Shown here: one piece after another, positions 1 to 6,950 of the stretch
Layout: every line of letters begins with the position of its first letter
Numbering within the stretch: the first letter of the stretch is position 1
Assembly: GCA_002733915.1 (NCBI GenBank)
Contig: NVXN01000009.1
Location: forward strand, 8,296-19,251
Direction of reading: 5' to 3'
Length of the DNA stretch: 10,956 nt
From: Aequorivita sp.
GTDB lineage: Bacteria; Bacteroidota; Bacteroidia; Flavobacteriales; Flavobacteriaceae
Position numbers and translations under genes: made by a program
Notes under the pieces: model-generated
Database searches by the model: none
What the model saw: only the letters and a program-made list of their open reading frames with translations
What the model was told of the DNA's origin: nothing

Positions 1-2222
1 ACAAAAAATCTTTCAAATGGTGGAACGCCTCGATCTTGGTTGTAAGCTCCCAAAAACCCAAACTCAGTGTTTGTACGAAGCACCATTTTTTCAATAAGTT
101 TTGTGTACCAGGTTCCCTTAAATTTTATTTTATAATATTCTAGCCATTTAAAACGCTCTTGGTCAATTTCTGAAATCCTTTTGTTGTCATCTACAAACTC
201 AGGGTTATCCGGAGATGTCTGTGAAAGAAGAGCCCGCTCTCTTGATAATGCTTGATAATCTACATTGTTAAATGCAGAGTATGGAAGCGTCAACTTAGCG
301 GTAATGCTAAAGTCAGATCCGGAAGTAGGATATATTGGGTTGGTAGCCGTGTTGTTTCTGCTGATACCAATGGTATAGGCAAGATTGTTTGAATACCCAT
401 CGCCGAACGTAAACAAGCCGGTATTGTAATTATTTAGGTTGTAATGCTGAAAGCTAACTGCATTGGACCATACAAAATAATCATCTGGCCATGTTACCTT
501 TTTTGCTAACCCCACAGAACCCCCAGTAATGGTAAAACTTCTAGATTTGTCCGCTCTTCTATTATTATAATCGTAAAAATTTTGAATAGTATGCGAGAAT
601 GATGTGGACAATTGTACAGGTTTTCTTCCTCCAAGCCAAGGCTCGGTAAGTGACAAGCTATAAGTTTGATAATAACTACTTGCCTGTGCACGTATGGATA
701 GTTTTTGTCCATCACCCATTGGTAATGGTTTGTATGAACTTAGATTAAAAATATTTCTAAGAGAAAAGTTATTGAAAGAAAGCCCAAGAGTACCTACAAA
801 GCCACCACCTCCATAACCTCCTTGAAGTTCAACTTGGCTAGATCCTTTTTCTACTACGGAATATTCCAGATCTACGAGCCCGTTATTTTCATCTACTTTT
901 TTTAAATTTGGAGAAAGCTGTTCGGGATCAAAAAAGCCTAGCTGGCCCAATTCACGAATGGTTCTAACCACATCCCGCTTGCTGTATTTTTGGCCTGGAC
1001 GCGTTCTCAATTCTCTATAAATAACGTGGTCGTTAGTGCGATCGTTTCCTATGACAGTTACATGGTCAAAATAGAAAAGATTACGCTCCATAATACGTAT
1101 TTCAAAATCTATAGTGTCATTACGAACAGCTACTTCCACAGGGTTAATACGTGCGGCAAGATAACCGTTGTTTTGGTAAAGGTTTGTAAGATCGTTCGCT
1201 TCTGGATCACTTTCGTCCTGAATACGTTCCTGCAGTAAGATACCATTGTAAACCTCTCCGGTTTTGATGCCTAAAATTTGACGTAATTGGCTATCGGTAA
1301 AGACACTGTTTCCGATGAATTTAATATCACCAAAATAATACTTATCACCTTCTTCAAGCTTTATGTCCAGGGCTACATTCTTCTTGTCAAGAACCCGTAG
1401 GGTATCACTAATGATACGTGCATCGCGAAATCCGTTTGATTTATATTTTTTAAGGATGGACTCTTTATCTTCTTCAAAACCTTCTTCGGTATATTTTGAG
1501 CGTTTCCAAAGACGGATTGGATTTTTGCGTTTGGTCTTTTTCATGGAGCGACGCAATTTTCCGTTTGTGAATTGCTCATTTCCTTCGAAATTTATCTTTT
1601 TTACTTTTACCCGCTTTCCTCTATCGATTGAAATAATCATATCTCGTGATATTTCCACCCCTGTAGAGTCCGTATGGGGAGTAGTGTTTATGGTAACTTC
1701 AGTATTATAAAAACCGTCCTTTTTATATTTGTTCGTAATATAATTTTTGGTTGTGGTAAGAAGGTTTTCGGTAAGTTTGGCACCCGCTTTTAGGTCGTTA
1801 TCCTTAATGATTTCCTTTTTCTTGGCCTTACGTATTTTTTTCCCGTTGATTACAACTTCATTGAGTTTTGGCAACTCAACTATGTATAGTTCTAAATCTA
1901 CATTGTCGCCCTCAATATTGGTAACATAAAAAGCGATATCGCTAAAAAGATTTTGCTCCCAAAGTTTTTTGGTAACCTGGCTCAATTTTTCGCCTGGTAT
2001 ATAGATGCGATCCCCTTTCTTTAAACCGGTAAAAGCTATAACAGTTTGCTCATTAAAGCTTTGTGTCCCGGTCACTGTTATTTCGTTTATAGTGTATTTT
2101 CTTCCGCTGTCAAGTTCTTTTTGCTGCGCCTGTAGTGTAAAAACGGAAAGTATTGTAAATAATAAAATACAATAAGATTTTCTGTAAGTATGCAATAGGG
2201 AACTATTGTTTAAGCTGTTCAC
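1..2222 (-). CDS. bamA: Outer membrane protein assembly factor BamA (C-terminus cut by window edge)
   Basis: Central subunit of the BAM complex, which folds and inserts beta-barrel proteins into the outer membrane. About 740 codons are present. The frame is open from the start to the left edge, and the stretches I translated fit one frame. A signal peptide (hydrophobic core CILLFTILSVFTL, likely cleaved after LQA) is followed by about 400 residues of POTRA repeats (roughly 41-450), with a very basic patch near KKTKRKNPIRLWKR. The barrel begins near residue 455 (VEKGSSQVELQGGYGG), with EPWLGG near 527. The last residues, VPPFERFF, correspond to the segment just before the L6 VRGF motif of Omp85 proteins, so about 120-130 residues are missing by comparison with the family. 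There is no ATG near the start. Candidates are GTG at 2222, overlapping the end of uppS by 20 bases, and TTG at 2195, just after it. Both leave the signal peptide whole; I chose GTG tentatively. It is the last gene seen in the leftward block. Confidence 0.95.
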   Translation of the reverse strand, partial: MNSLNNSSLLHTYRKSYCILLFTILSVFTLQAQQKELDSGRKYTINEITVTGTQSFNEQTVIAFTGLKKGDRIYIPGEKLSQVTKKLWEQNLFSDIAFYVTNIEGDNVDLELYIVELPKLNEVVINGKKIRKAKKKEIIKDNDLKAGAKLTENLLTTTKNYITNKYKKDGFYNTEVTINTTPHTDSTGVEISRDMIISIDRGKRVKVKKINFEGNEQFTNGKLRRSMKKTKRKNPIRLWKRSKYTEEGFEEDKESILKKYKSNGFRDARIISDTLRVLDKKNVALDIKLEEGDKYYFGDIKFIGNSVFTDSQLRQILGIKTGEVYNGILLQERIQDESDPEANDLTNLYQNNGYLAARINPVEVAVRNDTIDFEIRIMERNLFYFDHVTVIGNDRTNDHVIYRELRTRPGQKYSKRDVVRTIRELGQLGFFDPEQLSPNLKKVDENNGLVDLEYSVVEKGSSQVELQGGYGGGGFVGTLGLSFNNFSLRNIFNLSSYKPLPMGDGQKLSIRAQASSYYQTYSLSLTEPWLGGRKPVQLSTSFSHTIQNFYDYNNRRADKSRSFTITGGSVGLAKKVTWPDDYFVWSNAVSFQHYNLNNYNTGLFTFGDGYSNNLAYTIGISRNNTATNPIYPTSGSDFSITAKLTLPYSAFNNVDYQALSRERALLSQTSPDNPEFVDDNKRISEIDQERFKWLEYYKIKFKGTWYTKLIEKMVLRTNTEFGFLGAYNQDRGVPPFERFF

Positions 2223-2946
2223 TGGTTTTTCCAAATCTTCTTTCTCTGTTTTGATAATTTAATATTGCTTCAAAAAGATGGTTTTTTGTATAATCCGGCC
2301 AAAGTGTTTCAGTAAAATACAGTTCGGCATACGCTATCTGCCAAAGCAGAAAATTACTAATGCGCTGTTCGCCACTGGTGCGGATCAGTAAATCTACATC
2401 TGGTAAATTTTGCGTGTAAAGATGATTATTTATTACCGTTTCATCAATATCGTGCGGCGAAATTAGGTTATTTTTAACTTTAAGACTAATCTCTTTTATT
2501 GTTTTTGTAATTTCTTCCCTGGAACCGTAACTTAGGGCAAGGGTAAGGGTCATGCGCTCGTTGTTTTTTGTTTTATCAATCACATCCAGTAATTCTCTAT
2601 GTGCTTTTTTGGGCAAGGCATCTAAATTGCCGATTGCATTGAGCCTTATGTTGTTGTCCTGTAATGTTTTTATTTCCTTTTTAAGCGAAGAAACCAATAG
2701 CTTCATCAACAGCTCTACCTCCATTTTGGGGCGGTTCCAATTTTCTGTTGAAAAGGCATAAAGGGTTAAGTAAGGAATTCCGATTTCTGCACTTCCCTCA
2801 ACAATTTCACGCACAGCCTTTGTGCCATTTTCGTGACCAATAGAGCGGAAAAGACCTTTTTGTTTTGCCCAGCGGCCATTACCGTCCATAATGATGGCAA
2901 GGTGCTGAGGCAGTTTATCTTTGTCTATTTGATCTTTATTGTCCAT
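2203..2946 (-). CDS. uppS: Undecaprenyl diphosphate synthase (cis-isoprenyl transferase)
   Basis: Cytosolic enzyme that adds isopentenyl diphosphate units in cis to farnesyl diphosphate, giving undecaprenyl diphosphate, the precursor of the lipid carrier for peptidoglycan and surface glycans. The 247 residues match the usual family length. Visible motifs are IIMDGNGRWA with the catalytic Asp21, GHENG with His38, YAFSTENWNRP (63-73), the SYGSREEI segment (139-146), and DLLIRTSGEQRISNF (185-199) with Arg189 and Arg195, followed by AYAELYF with Glu208 and WPDY. These match the diphosphate- and Mg-binding residues of the E. coli enzyme. The ATG start puts DGNGRWA at the expected distance from the N-terminus. 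The gene starts 6 bases after the DUF6089-like gene and overlaps the likely start of bamA, so co-transcription and translational coupling are likely. No key residue is missing. Confidence 0.98.
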   Translation of the reverse strand: MDNKDQIDKDKLPQHLAIIMDGNGRWAKQKGLFRSIGHENGTKAVREIVEGSAEIGIPYLTLYAFSTENWNRPKMEVELLMKLLVSSLKKEIKTLQDNNIRLNAIGNLDALPKKAHRELLDVIDKTKNNERMTLTLALSYGSREEITKTIKEISLKVKNNLISPHDIDETVINNHLYTQNLPDVDLLIRTSGEQRISNFLLWQIAYAELYFTETLWPDYTKNHLFEAILNYQNRERRFGKTSEQLKQ

Positions 2947-2952
2947 TATTGT

Positions 2953-3645
2953 TTAAAAATTGCAATAACAAGGTCTTCTTCCGAAGGCAAAAGTAACGGT
3001 TATGCCAGTAAAAACATACCAATCGTCACTGTTTGTATTTCCAAATTTAAGGCCTTCCTCTTCTGCCAGCCCTTTTACGGGGTTGCTGCCATCCAAATCA
3101 TCTGTAAAAGTATAACGCGCGCCAATCTCAAAACCTACCATTGCGTTCTGTCCCATATTGGCCTTAAAACCCACTACCATTGGTATTGCAATACTAGTGG
3201 CATTGTCATATTCTACAATTTCCCCAGTAGCTCTTTTGCGTAATGCGGTATAGGTAAAACCAGTAAGACCTGTGTATAAATAGGGTGTTGCAATAGATTT
3301 TTGGGCGTGAACATCAAAATCCCAAAAGGTATATTCTAGGCCAATTGAAAGTTCTGTAATCGTATTTTCAAAAGAATAGCCACGTTGTTTTCTTCGGCTG
3401 TTGGGACTTTTTGAATCATCTCCCTTTATATTTGCAACCATCAAAGAACCCCTAAATGAGTGCCGTGCGCTACGGTTCCACTTAAAGAGACCGCCTACAG
3501 CAAAACTGTTGGGATTAATAAAATTGGTCTTTCCAACATCACCAATATAGTTTGCGCCTCCAATCATTCCGCCTATTTCATAGGTCTGGGAATGTGCATA
3601 GAATGCCGTTGAGAGTATTAAAAATACAGTCGCGAAATACTTCAT
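2953..3645 (-). CDS. DUF6089-like outer-membrane beta-barrel protein
   Basis: Secreted protein of about 230 residues that I read as a small outer-membrane barrel of the DUF6089 type. Its exact function is unknown. From the ATG at 3645 it has a good signal peptide (MKYFATVFLILSTAFYAHSQ, cleavage near AHS-Q). Alternating amphipathic strands rich in Gly and aromatic residues follow, such as EIGGMIGGANYIGDVG, LSIGLEYTFWDFD, ATPYLYTGLTGF, VGFEIGARYTF and WYVFTGITVTFAFG. The C-terminus, FGRRPCYCNF, holds a CxC pair. The frame is open to an upstream ATG at 3690, but that start lies upstream of a TATATTTG promoter box at 3662-3669 and would bury the signal peptide, so I prefer 3645. It lies about 100 bases after nadK and 6 bases before uppS. 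A place beside bamA fits a part in the cell envelope, but that is inference. The family name rests on recalled gene order and general character, not on a profile search. Confidence 0.8.
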   Translation of the reverse strand: MKYFATVFLILSTAFYAHSQTYEIGGMIGGANYIGDVGKTNFINPNSFAVGGLFKWNRSARHSFRGSLMVANIKGDDSKSPNSRRKQRGYSFENTITELSIGLEYTFWDFDVHAQKSIATPYLYTGLTGFTYTALRKRATGEIVEYDNATSIAIPMVVGFKANMGQNAMVGFEIGARYTFTDDLDGSNPVKGLAEEEGLKFGNTNSDDWYVFTGITVTFAFGRRPCYCNF

Positions 3646-3661
3646 ATACTTTAAAAGTTTG

Positions 3662-3669
3662 CAAATATA
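3662..3669 (-). promoter_or_regulatory. -7 promoter box before the DUF6089-like gene
   Basis: Read leftwards this is TATATTTG, a full match to the Bacteroidota -7 consensus TAnnTTTG. It lies 16 bases before the ATG at 3645, giving a short leader. I see no good TTTG box at the -33 position. It would let the DUF6089-like gene, uppS and bamA be transcribed apart from nadK. Confidence 0.5.
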
Positions 3670-3678
3670 ACAATAAAC

Positions 3679-3703
3679 TTGGCTTGACATTGAAGGAAGC
3701 CAA
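3679..3703 (-). other. Perfect 7-base inverted repeat between nadK and the DUF6089-like gene
   Basis: Arms TTGGCTT and AAGCCAA are separated by 11 bases and, on the minus strand, are followed by a T-rich stretch with interruptions. It could be a weak terminator for nadK, or an operator overlapping the -33 region of the downstream promoter. The T-run is broken by A and G, so termination is uncertain. Confidence 0.4.
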
Positions 3704-3744
3704 TTTGTCTCAGTTGATTAACAAATTTTGATGCGTTTTATTGT

Positions 3745-4629
3745 TTAGTTTCGCTTGTCTTCGCCCCATAAAAGTTTTTTGCGAAGGGTTTTTATAAAGC
3801 TATCGTCATGAAGTTGCAGTAATTTTATTGTAAAAGGAGCTTTTTTAATAAATATTGTAGTTTCATTTTCCAATGTGGCTATTCTAGAATCCATGGAGAC
3901 CAAAAAAGTATTTTCTCTTCCCGAAACTTTTAATGAAATACTGCTGGAATCGGGTATTACCAATGGACGGGCGTTTAGGTTATGCGGTGCAATGGGGGTG
4001 AGCACAATATTTTTTGCCTCTGGGTCTATTACTGGACCACCACAGCTTAAGGAATAGCCTGTTGATCCTGTAGGGGTAGCTACTATCAGCCCATCAGACC
4101 AATATGAAGTAAGGTATTTATCATTGACCAATGTTTCCACTTTTATCATAGAGGTGGTATTGCGCCTGTTTACGGCAACTTCATTTAAGGCGAAATTTAA
4201 TGGTTGAATTTCTTCGTTCTTTGGAGATGTTTCCACAGTGAGCAAGCTTCTTTCAGAAATGGAATATTCTCCTTCCAAAATCTGGTTCAGGCTTTCGGTC
4301 ATTTCCTCTTTTTGAATTGTTGCCAAAAAACCAAGCCTTCCTGTATTGATTCCCACAATGGGAATGCCCAAGTCTGCAACGAATGTTACAGCTTTTAAAA
4401 TGGTTCCGTCACCGCCAATGCTGAAAAAAAGATCAAAACTAGAGTCTAATTCTGTAAAGGTGGAAAAGCTGGAAAAGTTTTTAGTAATGTCTTGATTTTT
4501 ATTGATTATGCCCAAAAAGTTTTCTTCAATTACAACCTCGGCTTCTTTTTTTTGAAGCGCATCGAGCAACATCTGAATGTATATCTCAGAATTTTCGTGA
4601 TAAAACTGTCCGTAAATACCAATCTTCAT
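3745..4629 (-). CDS. nadK: NAD kinase
   Basis: Cytosolic kinase that phosphorylates NAD at the 2'-hydroxyl of the adenosine ribose, the only route to NADP in most bacteria. The 294 residues match the family length. The N-terminal nucleotide-binding half holds SIGGDGTILKA with GGDG at 72-75 (Asp74 catalytic), then GINTGRLGFLA (93-103). The C-terminal half begins with ALNEVAVNR (Asn149-Glu150) and DGLIVATPTGSTGYS (179-193), followed by CGGP at 196-199 and the APHNLNARP segment. All hallmark motifs are present. The gene starts 5 bases after the stop of the CBS-domain gene, so the two are almost certainly one transcript. The ATG start gives MKIGIYG, a typical first beta strand for this family. 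I saw no clear terminator after it; the only candidate is a weak hairpin at 3679-3703. Confidence 0.98.
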   Translation of the reverse strand: MKIGIYGQFYHENSEIYIQMLLDALQKKEAEVVIEENFLGIINKNQDITKNFSSFSTFTELDSSFDLFFSIGGDGTILKAVTFVADLGIPIVGINTGRLGFLATIQKEEMTESLNQILEGEYSISERSLLTVETSPKNEEIQPLNFALNEVAVNRRNTTSMIKVETLVNDKYLTSYWSDGLIVATPTGSTGYSLSCGGPVIDPEAKNIVLTPIAPHNLNARPLVIPDSSSISLKVSGRENTFLVSMDSRIATLENETTIFIKKAPFTIKLLQLHDDSFIKTLRKKLLWGEDKRN

Positions 4630-4634
4630 TTCAA

Positions 4635-5291
4635 TTATATATTAAGGTATTTATCCAAATAATCAGACCGCTCTTTTAAATCTTCCAAAAATTTATCTTC
4701 TTCATGATGGCTAACTACCTCGTACTTATATCTTCTAAAGGTTTGCACAATACTGTTTATGGCCGTATGGCCAACCTTCACTGTTAATTGAACGGTCTCG
4801 CCTGTGATTTTTGAAATAAAGACACCGAAAATACGGGTGCCGTTTGACTCTACAATCTGGCAAACCTCACTAAAAGAATAATCCTGAATTCCTTTCTCAA
4901 TTACTATTATACCGCCTGTTTCGTTTAGAAATGGGGTGTTGTTGAAAAGGCTCATAATATCGCCCAATTCGTAATATCCCAAATACTTGTTTTCAGTTCC
5001 CAAAACGGGCATAATGTTGCTGCTATTAAGTGCAAATGCCTCTAAAATATCTAGCCAGTTTGTATCTTCAAGCACATGAAAAGGCTCTAAGGCATATTGA
5101 AAATCACTCAATTTCTTCTTATTGTCAAAACAGTATGCGTCATTTTCAGAAACACACCCTATAAAATGGCCATCCTTTTCAACCGGAACGTGTGAATAGG
5201 TAAGCTGATTGAAAACGGTTTGCACATCCTTTATATTTGCCGAAATGTCAAAGGGTTCAATATCGTTGATGATGTAATTCAGGGTTTCCAT
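4635..5291 (-). CDS. CBS-domain protein with ACT-like C-terminal region
   Basis: Soluble protein of 218 residues with no signal peptide or membrane segment. Residues 1-60 and about 66-120 read as a pair of CBS repeats (a Bateman module). YSHVPVEKDGHFIGCVSENDA and NIMPVLGTENKYLGYYELGDI show the expected pattern of hydrophobic strand, turn, and 'G-hydrophobic-V/Y-acidic' strand. CBS pairs usually bind adenine nucleotides such as AMP, ATP or SAM. Residues 125-195 (from GGIIVIEKGIQDYS to RRYKYEVV) have an ACT-like strand-helix-strand-strand-helix-strand pattern, giving an AcuB-like overall architecture. No catalytic domain is seen, so a regulatory or sensor role is likely. It is the first gene of the leftward block and lies 5 bases before nadK, which suggests, without proving, a link to nucleotide or NAD(P) state. 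The ligand and partner are unknown. Confidence 0.85.
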   Translation of the reverse strand: METLNYIINDIEPFDISANIKDVQTVFNQLTYSHVPVEKDGHFIGCVSENDAYCFDNKKKLSDFQYALEPFHVLEDTNWLDILEAFALNSSNIMPVLGTENKYLGYYELGDIMSLFNNTPFLNETGGIIVIEKGIQDYSFSEVCQIVESNGTRIFGVFISKITGETVQLTVKVGHTAINSIVQTFRRYKYEVVSHHEEDKFLEDLKERSDYLDKYLNI

Positions 5292-5328
5292 TGCAATTGT
5301 TTTTAACGCAAATTACTTAAAATAAAGG

Positions 5329-5359
5329 TTCGTTAGCGTTTAGAAGGTTTGTATTTTTG
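5329..5359 (+). promoter_or_regulatory. Promoter-like site for pdxJ
   Basis: TATTTTTG at 5352-5359 matches the Bacteroidota -7 consensus TAnnTTTG. A partial -33 box, TTCG (5329-5332), lies 19 bases upstream, within the usual spacing. The box ends 19 bases before the pdxJ ATG. It probably drives pdxJ and the coupled hydrolase. Confidence 0.5.
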
Positions 5360-5378
5360 TTAATTCTAACACAAAGAA

Positions 5379-6092
5379 ATGACAAAACTTAGCGTAAACA
5401 TAAACAAAATAGCCACATTGCGCAATGCCCGAGGCGGTAACTTGCCTGATTTGTTGCAGGTTGCAAAAGATGTTGAGAAATTTGGCGCACAGGGGATTAC
5501 AATCCACCCAAGGCCCGACGAACGCCACATTCGCTATCAAGATGCGTACAATTTAAAATCAATTGTCTCCACGGAATATAATATTGAGGGAAACCCGATG
5601 GACAATTTTACAAAAATGGTCTTGGAAATAAAGCCTACGCAAGTTACGCTCGTCCCCGATGCTGTGGATGCCATTACCTCAAACGCCGGTTGGGATACCG
5701 TAAAGCATAGCGATTACCTAAAGGAAATAATCTCTGAATTTAAGCGCAACGGAATCCGCACTTCCATATTTGTAGATCCAACCTTAAAAATGATTGAAGG
5801 CGCCGCAGAAACTGGAACCGATAGAATTGAACTCTACACCGAAGAATTCGCAAAACAATATTCCTTAGGAAACAAAGAAGCCGTAAAACCTTATACGGAA
5901 TGTGCAATGCTTGCAAATAAATTGAATTTGGGCATCAACGCAGGTCACGATCTTTCTTTGGAAAACATCAAGTTTTTTAAGGAAAACATCCCGAACCTTT
6001 TGGAAGTGAGCATTGGGCATGCGCTTATTTGTGAAGCGCTTTACCATGGGCTGGAGAAAGTGATTTCAGAATATTTAAAAAAGCTTAGCTAA
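5379..6092 (+). CDS. pdxJ: Pyridoxine 5'-phosphate synthase
   Basis: Cytosolic enzyme that condenses 3-amino-2-oxopropyl phosphate with 1-deoxy-D-xylulose 5-phosphate to form pyridoxine 5'-phosphate, the ring-closing step of the DXP-dependent vitamin B6 pathway. The 237-residue TIM barrel has family length. Motifs in order are LSVNINKIATLRNARG (4-19), TIHPRPDERHI (41-51) with His43, NIEGNP (68-73) with Glu70, TLVPD (90-94), INAGHDL (186-192) with His190, and EVSIGHALI near the C-terminus. His43, Glu70 and His190 match the catalytic His-Glu-His set known from E. coli. The ATG at 5379 directly precedes the first core strand, and a promoter-like TATTTTTG box lies 20 bases upstream. The stop codon shares its last base with the start of the downstream hydrolase gene, so the two are translationally coupled. 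The divergent neighbour is the CBS-nadK block. Confidence 0.98.
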   Translation: MTKLSVNINKIATLRNARGGNLPDLLQVAKDVEKFGAQGITIHPRPDERHIRYQDAYNLKSIVSTEYNIEGNPMDNFTKMVLEIKPTQVTLVPDAVDAITSNAGWDTVKHSDYLKEIISEFKRNGIRTSIFVDPTLKMIEGAAETGTDRIELYTEEFAKQYSLGNKEAVKPYTECAMLANKLNLGINAGHDLSLENIKFFKENIPNLLEVSIGHALICEALYHGLEKVISEYLKKLS

Positions 6093-6853
6093 TGATTTTA
6101 CACTCCCAAATACTCGGCTCCGGTAAACCCTTTGTAATCCTCCACGGCTTTCTAGGTATGAGCGATAACTGGAAAACCCTCGGCACACGCTGGGCTGAAG
6201 ATGGTTATGAAGTTCATCTTTTGGACCAGCGCAACCACGGTAGAAGTTTTCACAGCGATGAATTTTCGTATAAAGTAATGGCCGAAGATTTAAAAAATTA
6301 CTGCGATGAACATAATCTTCAAAATATAATTTTATTAGGTCATTCTATGGGTGGCAAAGTTGCGATGCAGTTTGCGGTAACCTATCCTGATATGGTTTCA
6401 AAATTGATAGTTGCCGATATTAGCCCAAAAACCTATCCGCCGCACCATCAAGATATTTTAAAAGCACTTTCAAAATTGGATTTCTCAAAAATAAAATCTA
6501 GGGGAGAAGCAGAAGATGTTCTTTCGGAATATATAAAAGACGAAGGCACAAAACTTTTTCTTCTGAAAAATCTTTACAGGAAAAGTAAAACTGAATTGGG
6601 GCTTCGTATAAACCTTCCTGTTCTTTCCGAAAAAATTGAGGAAGTAGGAGCAGCCCTTCCTGAAAACACTATTTTTAAAGGCGATACGCTATTTTTAGGA
6701 GGCGAGAAAAGTGGCTACATAGAACCGATGGACGAGATTTTGATTAAAAAGCATTTTCCGAAAGCAAAAATAGATACAATATCAAACGCCGGCCATTGGC
6801 TGCACGCAGAAAATCCCGACGAATTTTATGATAATGTTATGAATTTTTTATAA
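6092..6853 (+). CDS. Alpha/beta-fold hydrolase (YbfF/ABHD11-like esterase)
   Basis: Cytosolic serine hydrolase of 253 residues without a signal peptide. The fold is shown by the oxyanion segment LHGFLG (17-22), DQRNHGRS (45-52), the nucleophile elbow GHSMGG (83-88) with Ser85, and SNAGHWLHAENP with the catalytic His235. The acidic member of the triad is less certain. The DQRNHGRS box and overall layout resemble the YbfF/ABHD11 esterase group, which cleaves short acyl or thioester substrates in vitro; the substrate here cannot be told. Its ATG uses the last base of the pdxJ stop codon (TAATG), so it is co-transcribed and coupled with pdxJ. Whether that reflects a role in vitamin B6 metabolism is unknown. 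It could equally be a general esterase. The gene ends 97 bases before the next one. Confidence 0.92.
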   Translation: MILHSQILGSGKPFVILHGFLGMSDNWKTLGTRWAEDGYEVHLLDQRNHGRSFHSDEFSYKVMAEDLKNYCDEHNLQNIILLGHSMGGKVAMQFAVTYPDMVSKLIVADISPKTYPPHHQDILKALSKLDFSKIKSRGEAEDVLSEYIKDEGTKLFLLKNLYRKSKTELGLRINLPVLSEKIEEVGAALPENTIFKGDTLFLGGEKSGYIEPMDEILIKKHFPKAKIDTISNAGHWLHAENPDEFYDNVMNFL

Positions 6854-6858
6854 TATTG

Positions 6859-6884
6859 TAAGAATGTTTCTTATGCGTGCATAA
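6859..6884. promoter_or_regulatory. Two overlapping dyads before the FadL-like gene
   Basis: TAAGAA-TGT-TTCTTA (6859-6873) and TTATGC-GT-GCATAA (6871-6884) are both perfect 6-base-arm palindromes and share the TTA at 6871-6873. They lie about 66 bases before the porin ATG. The loops are too short and no T-run follows, so a terminator is unlikely. A DNA-binding site is possible. I see no clear TAnnTTTG box in this leader. Single palindromes of this size can occur by chance in AT-rich DNA. Confidence 0.35.
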
Positions 6885-6950
6885 TAAATACCTTAAATAA
6901 TTTCCTTACTAATTTAAAATTAAGAATTAACTCTAAAGAAATAAACAATT

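Noticed and set aside
990..1929. Several plus-strand open frames (990-1238, 1363-1710, 1747-1929)
   Set aside because: They lie antisense to the intact, clearly conserved bamA POTRA region and show no recognisable protein features.
2833..3243. Plus-strand open frame of 136 codons across uppS and the DUF6089-like gene
   Set aside because: It is antisense to two real genes, spans their junction and has no coding character.
5292..5330. Promoter for the leftward CBS-nadK block
   Set aside because: One must exist near here, but the best candidate, TAATTTG on the minus strand, is one base short of TAnnTTTG, so I do not list it as a feature.
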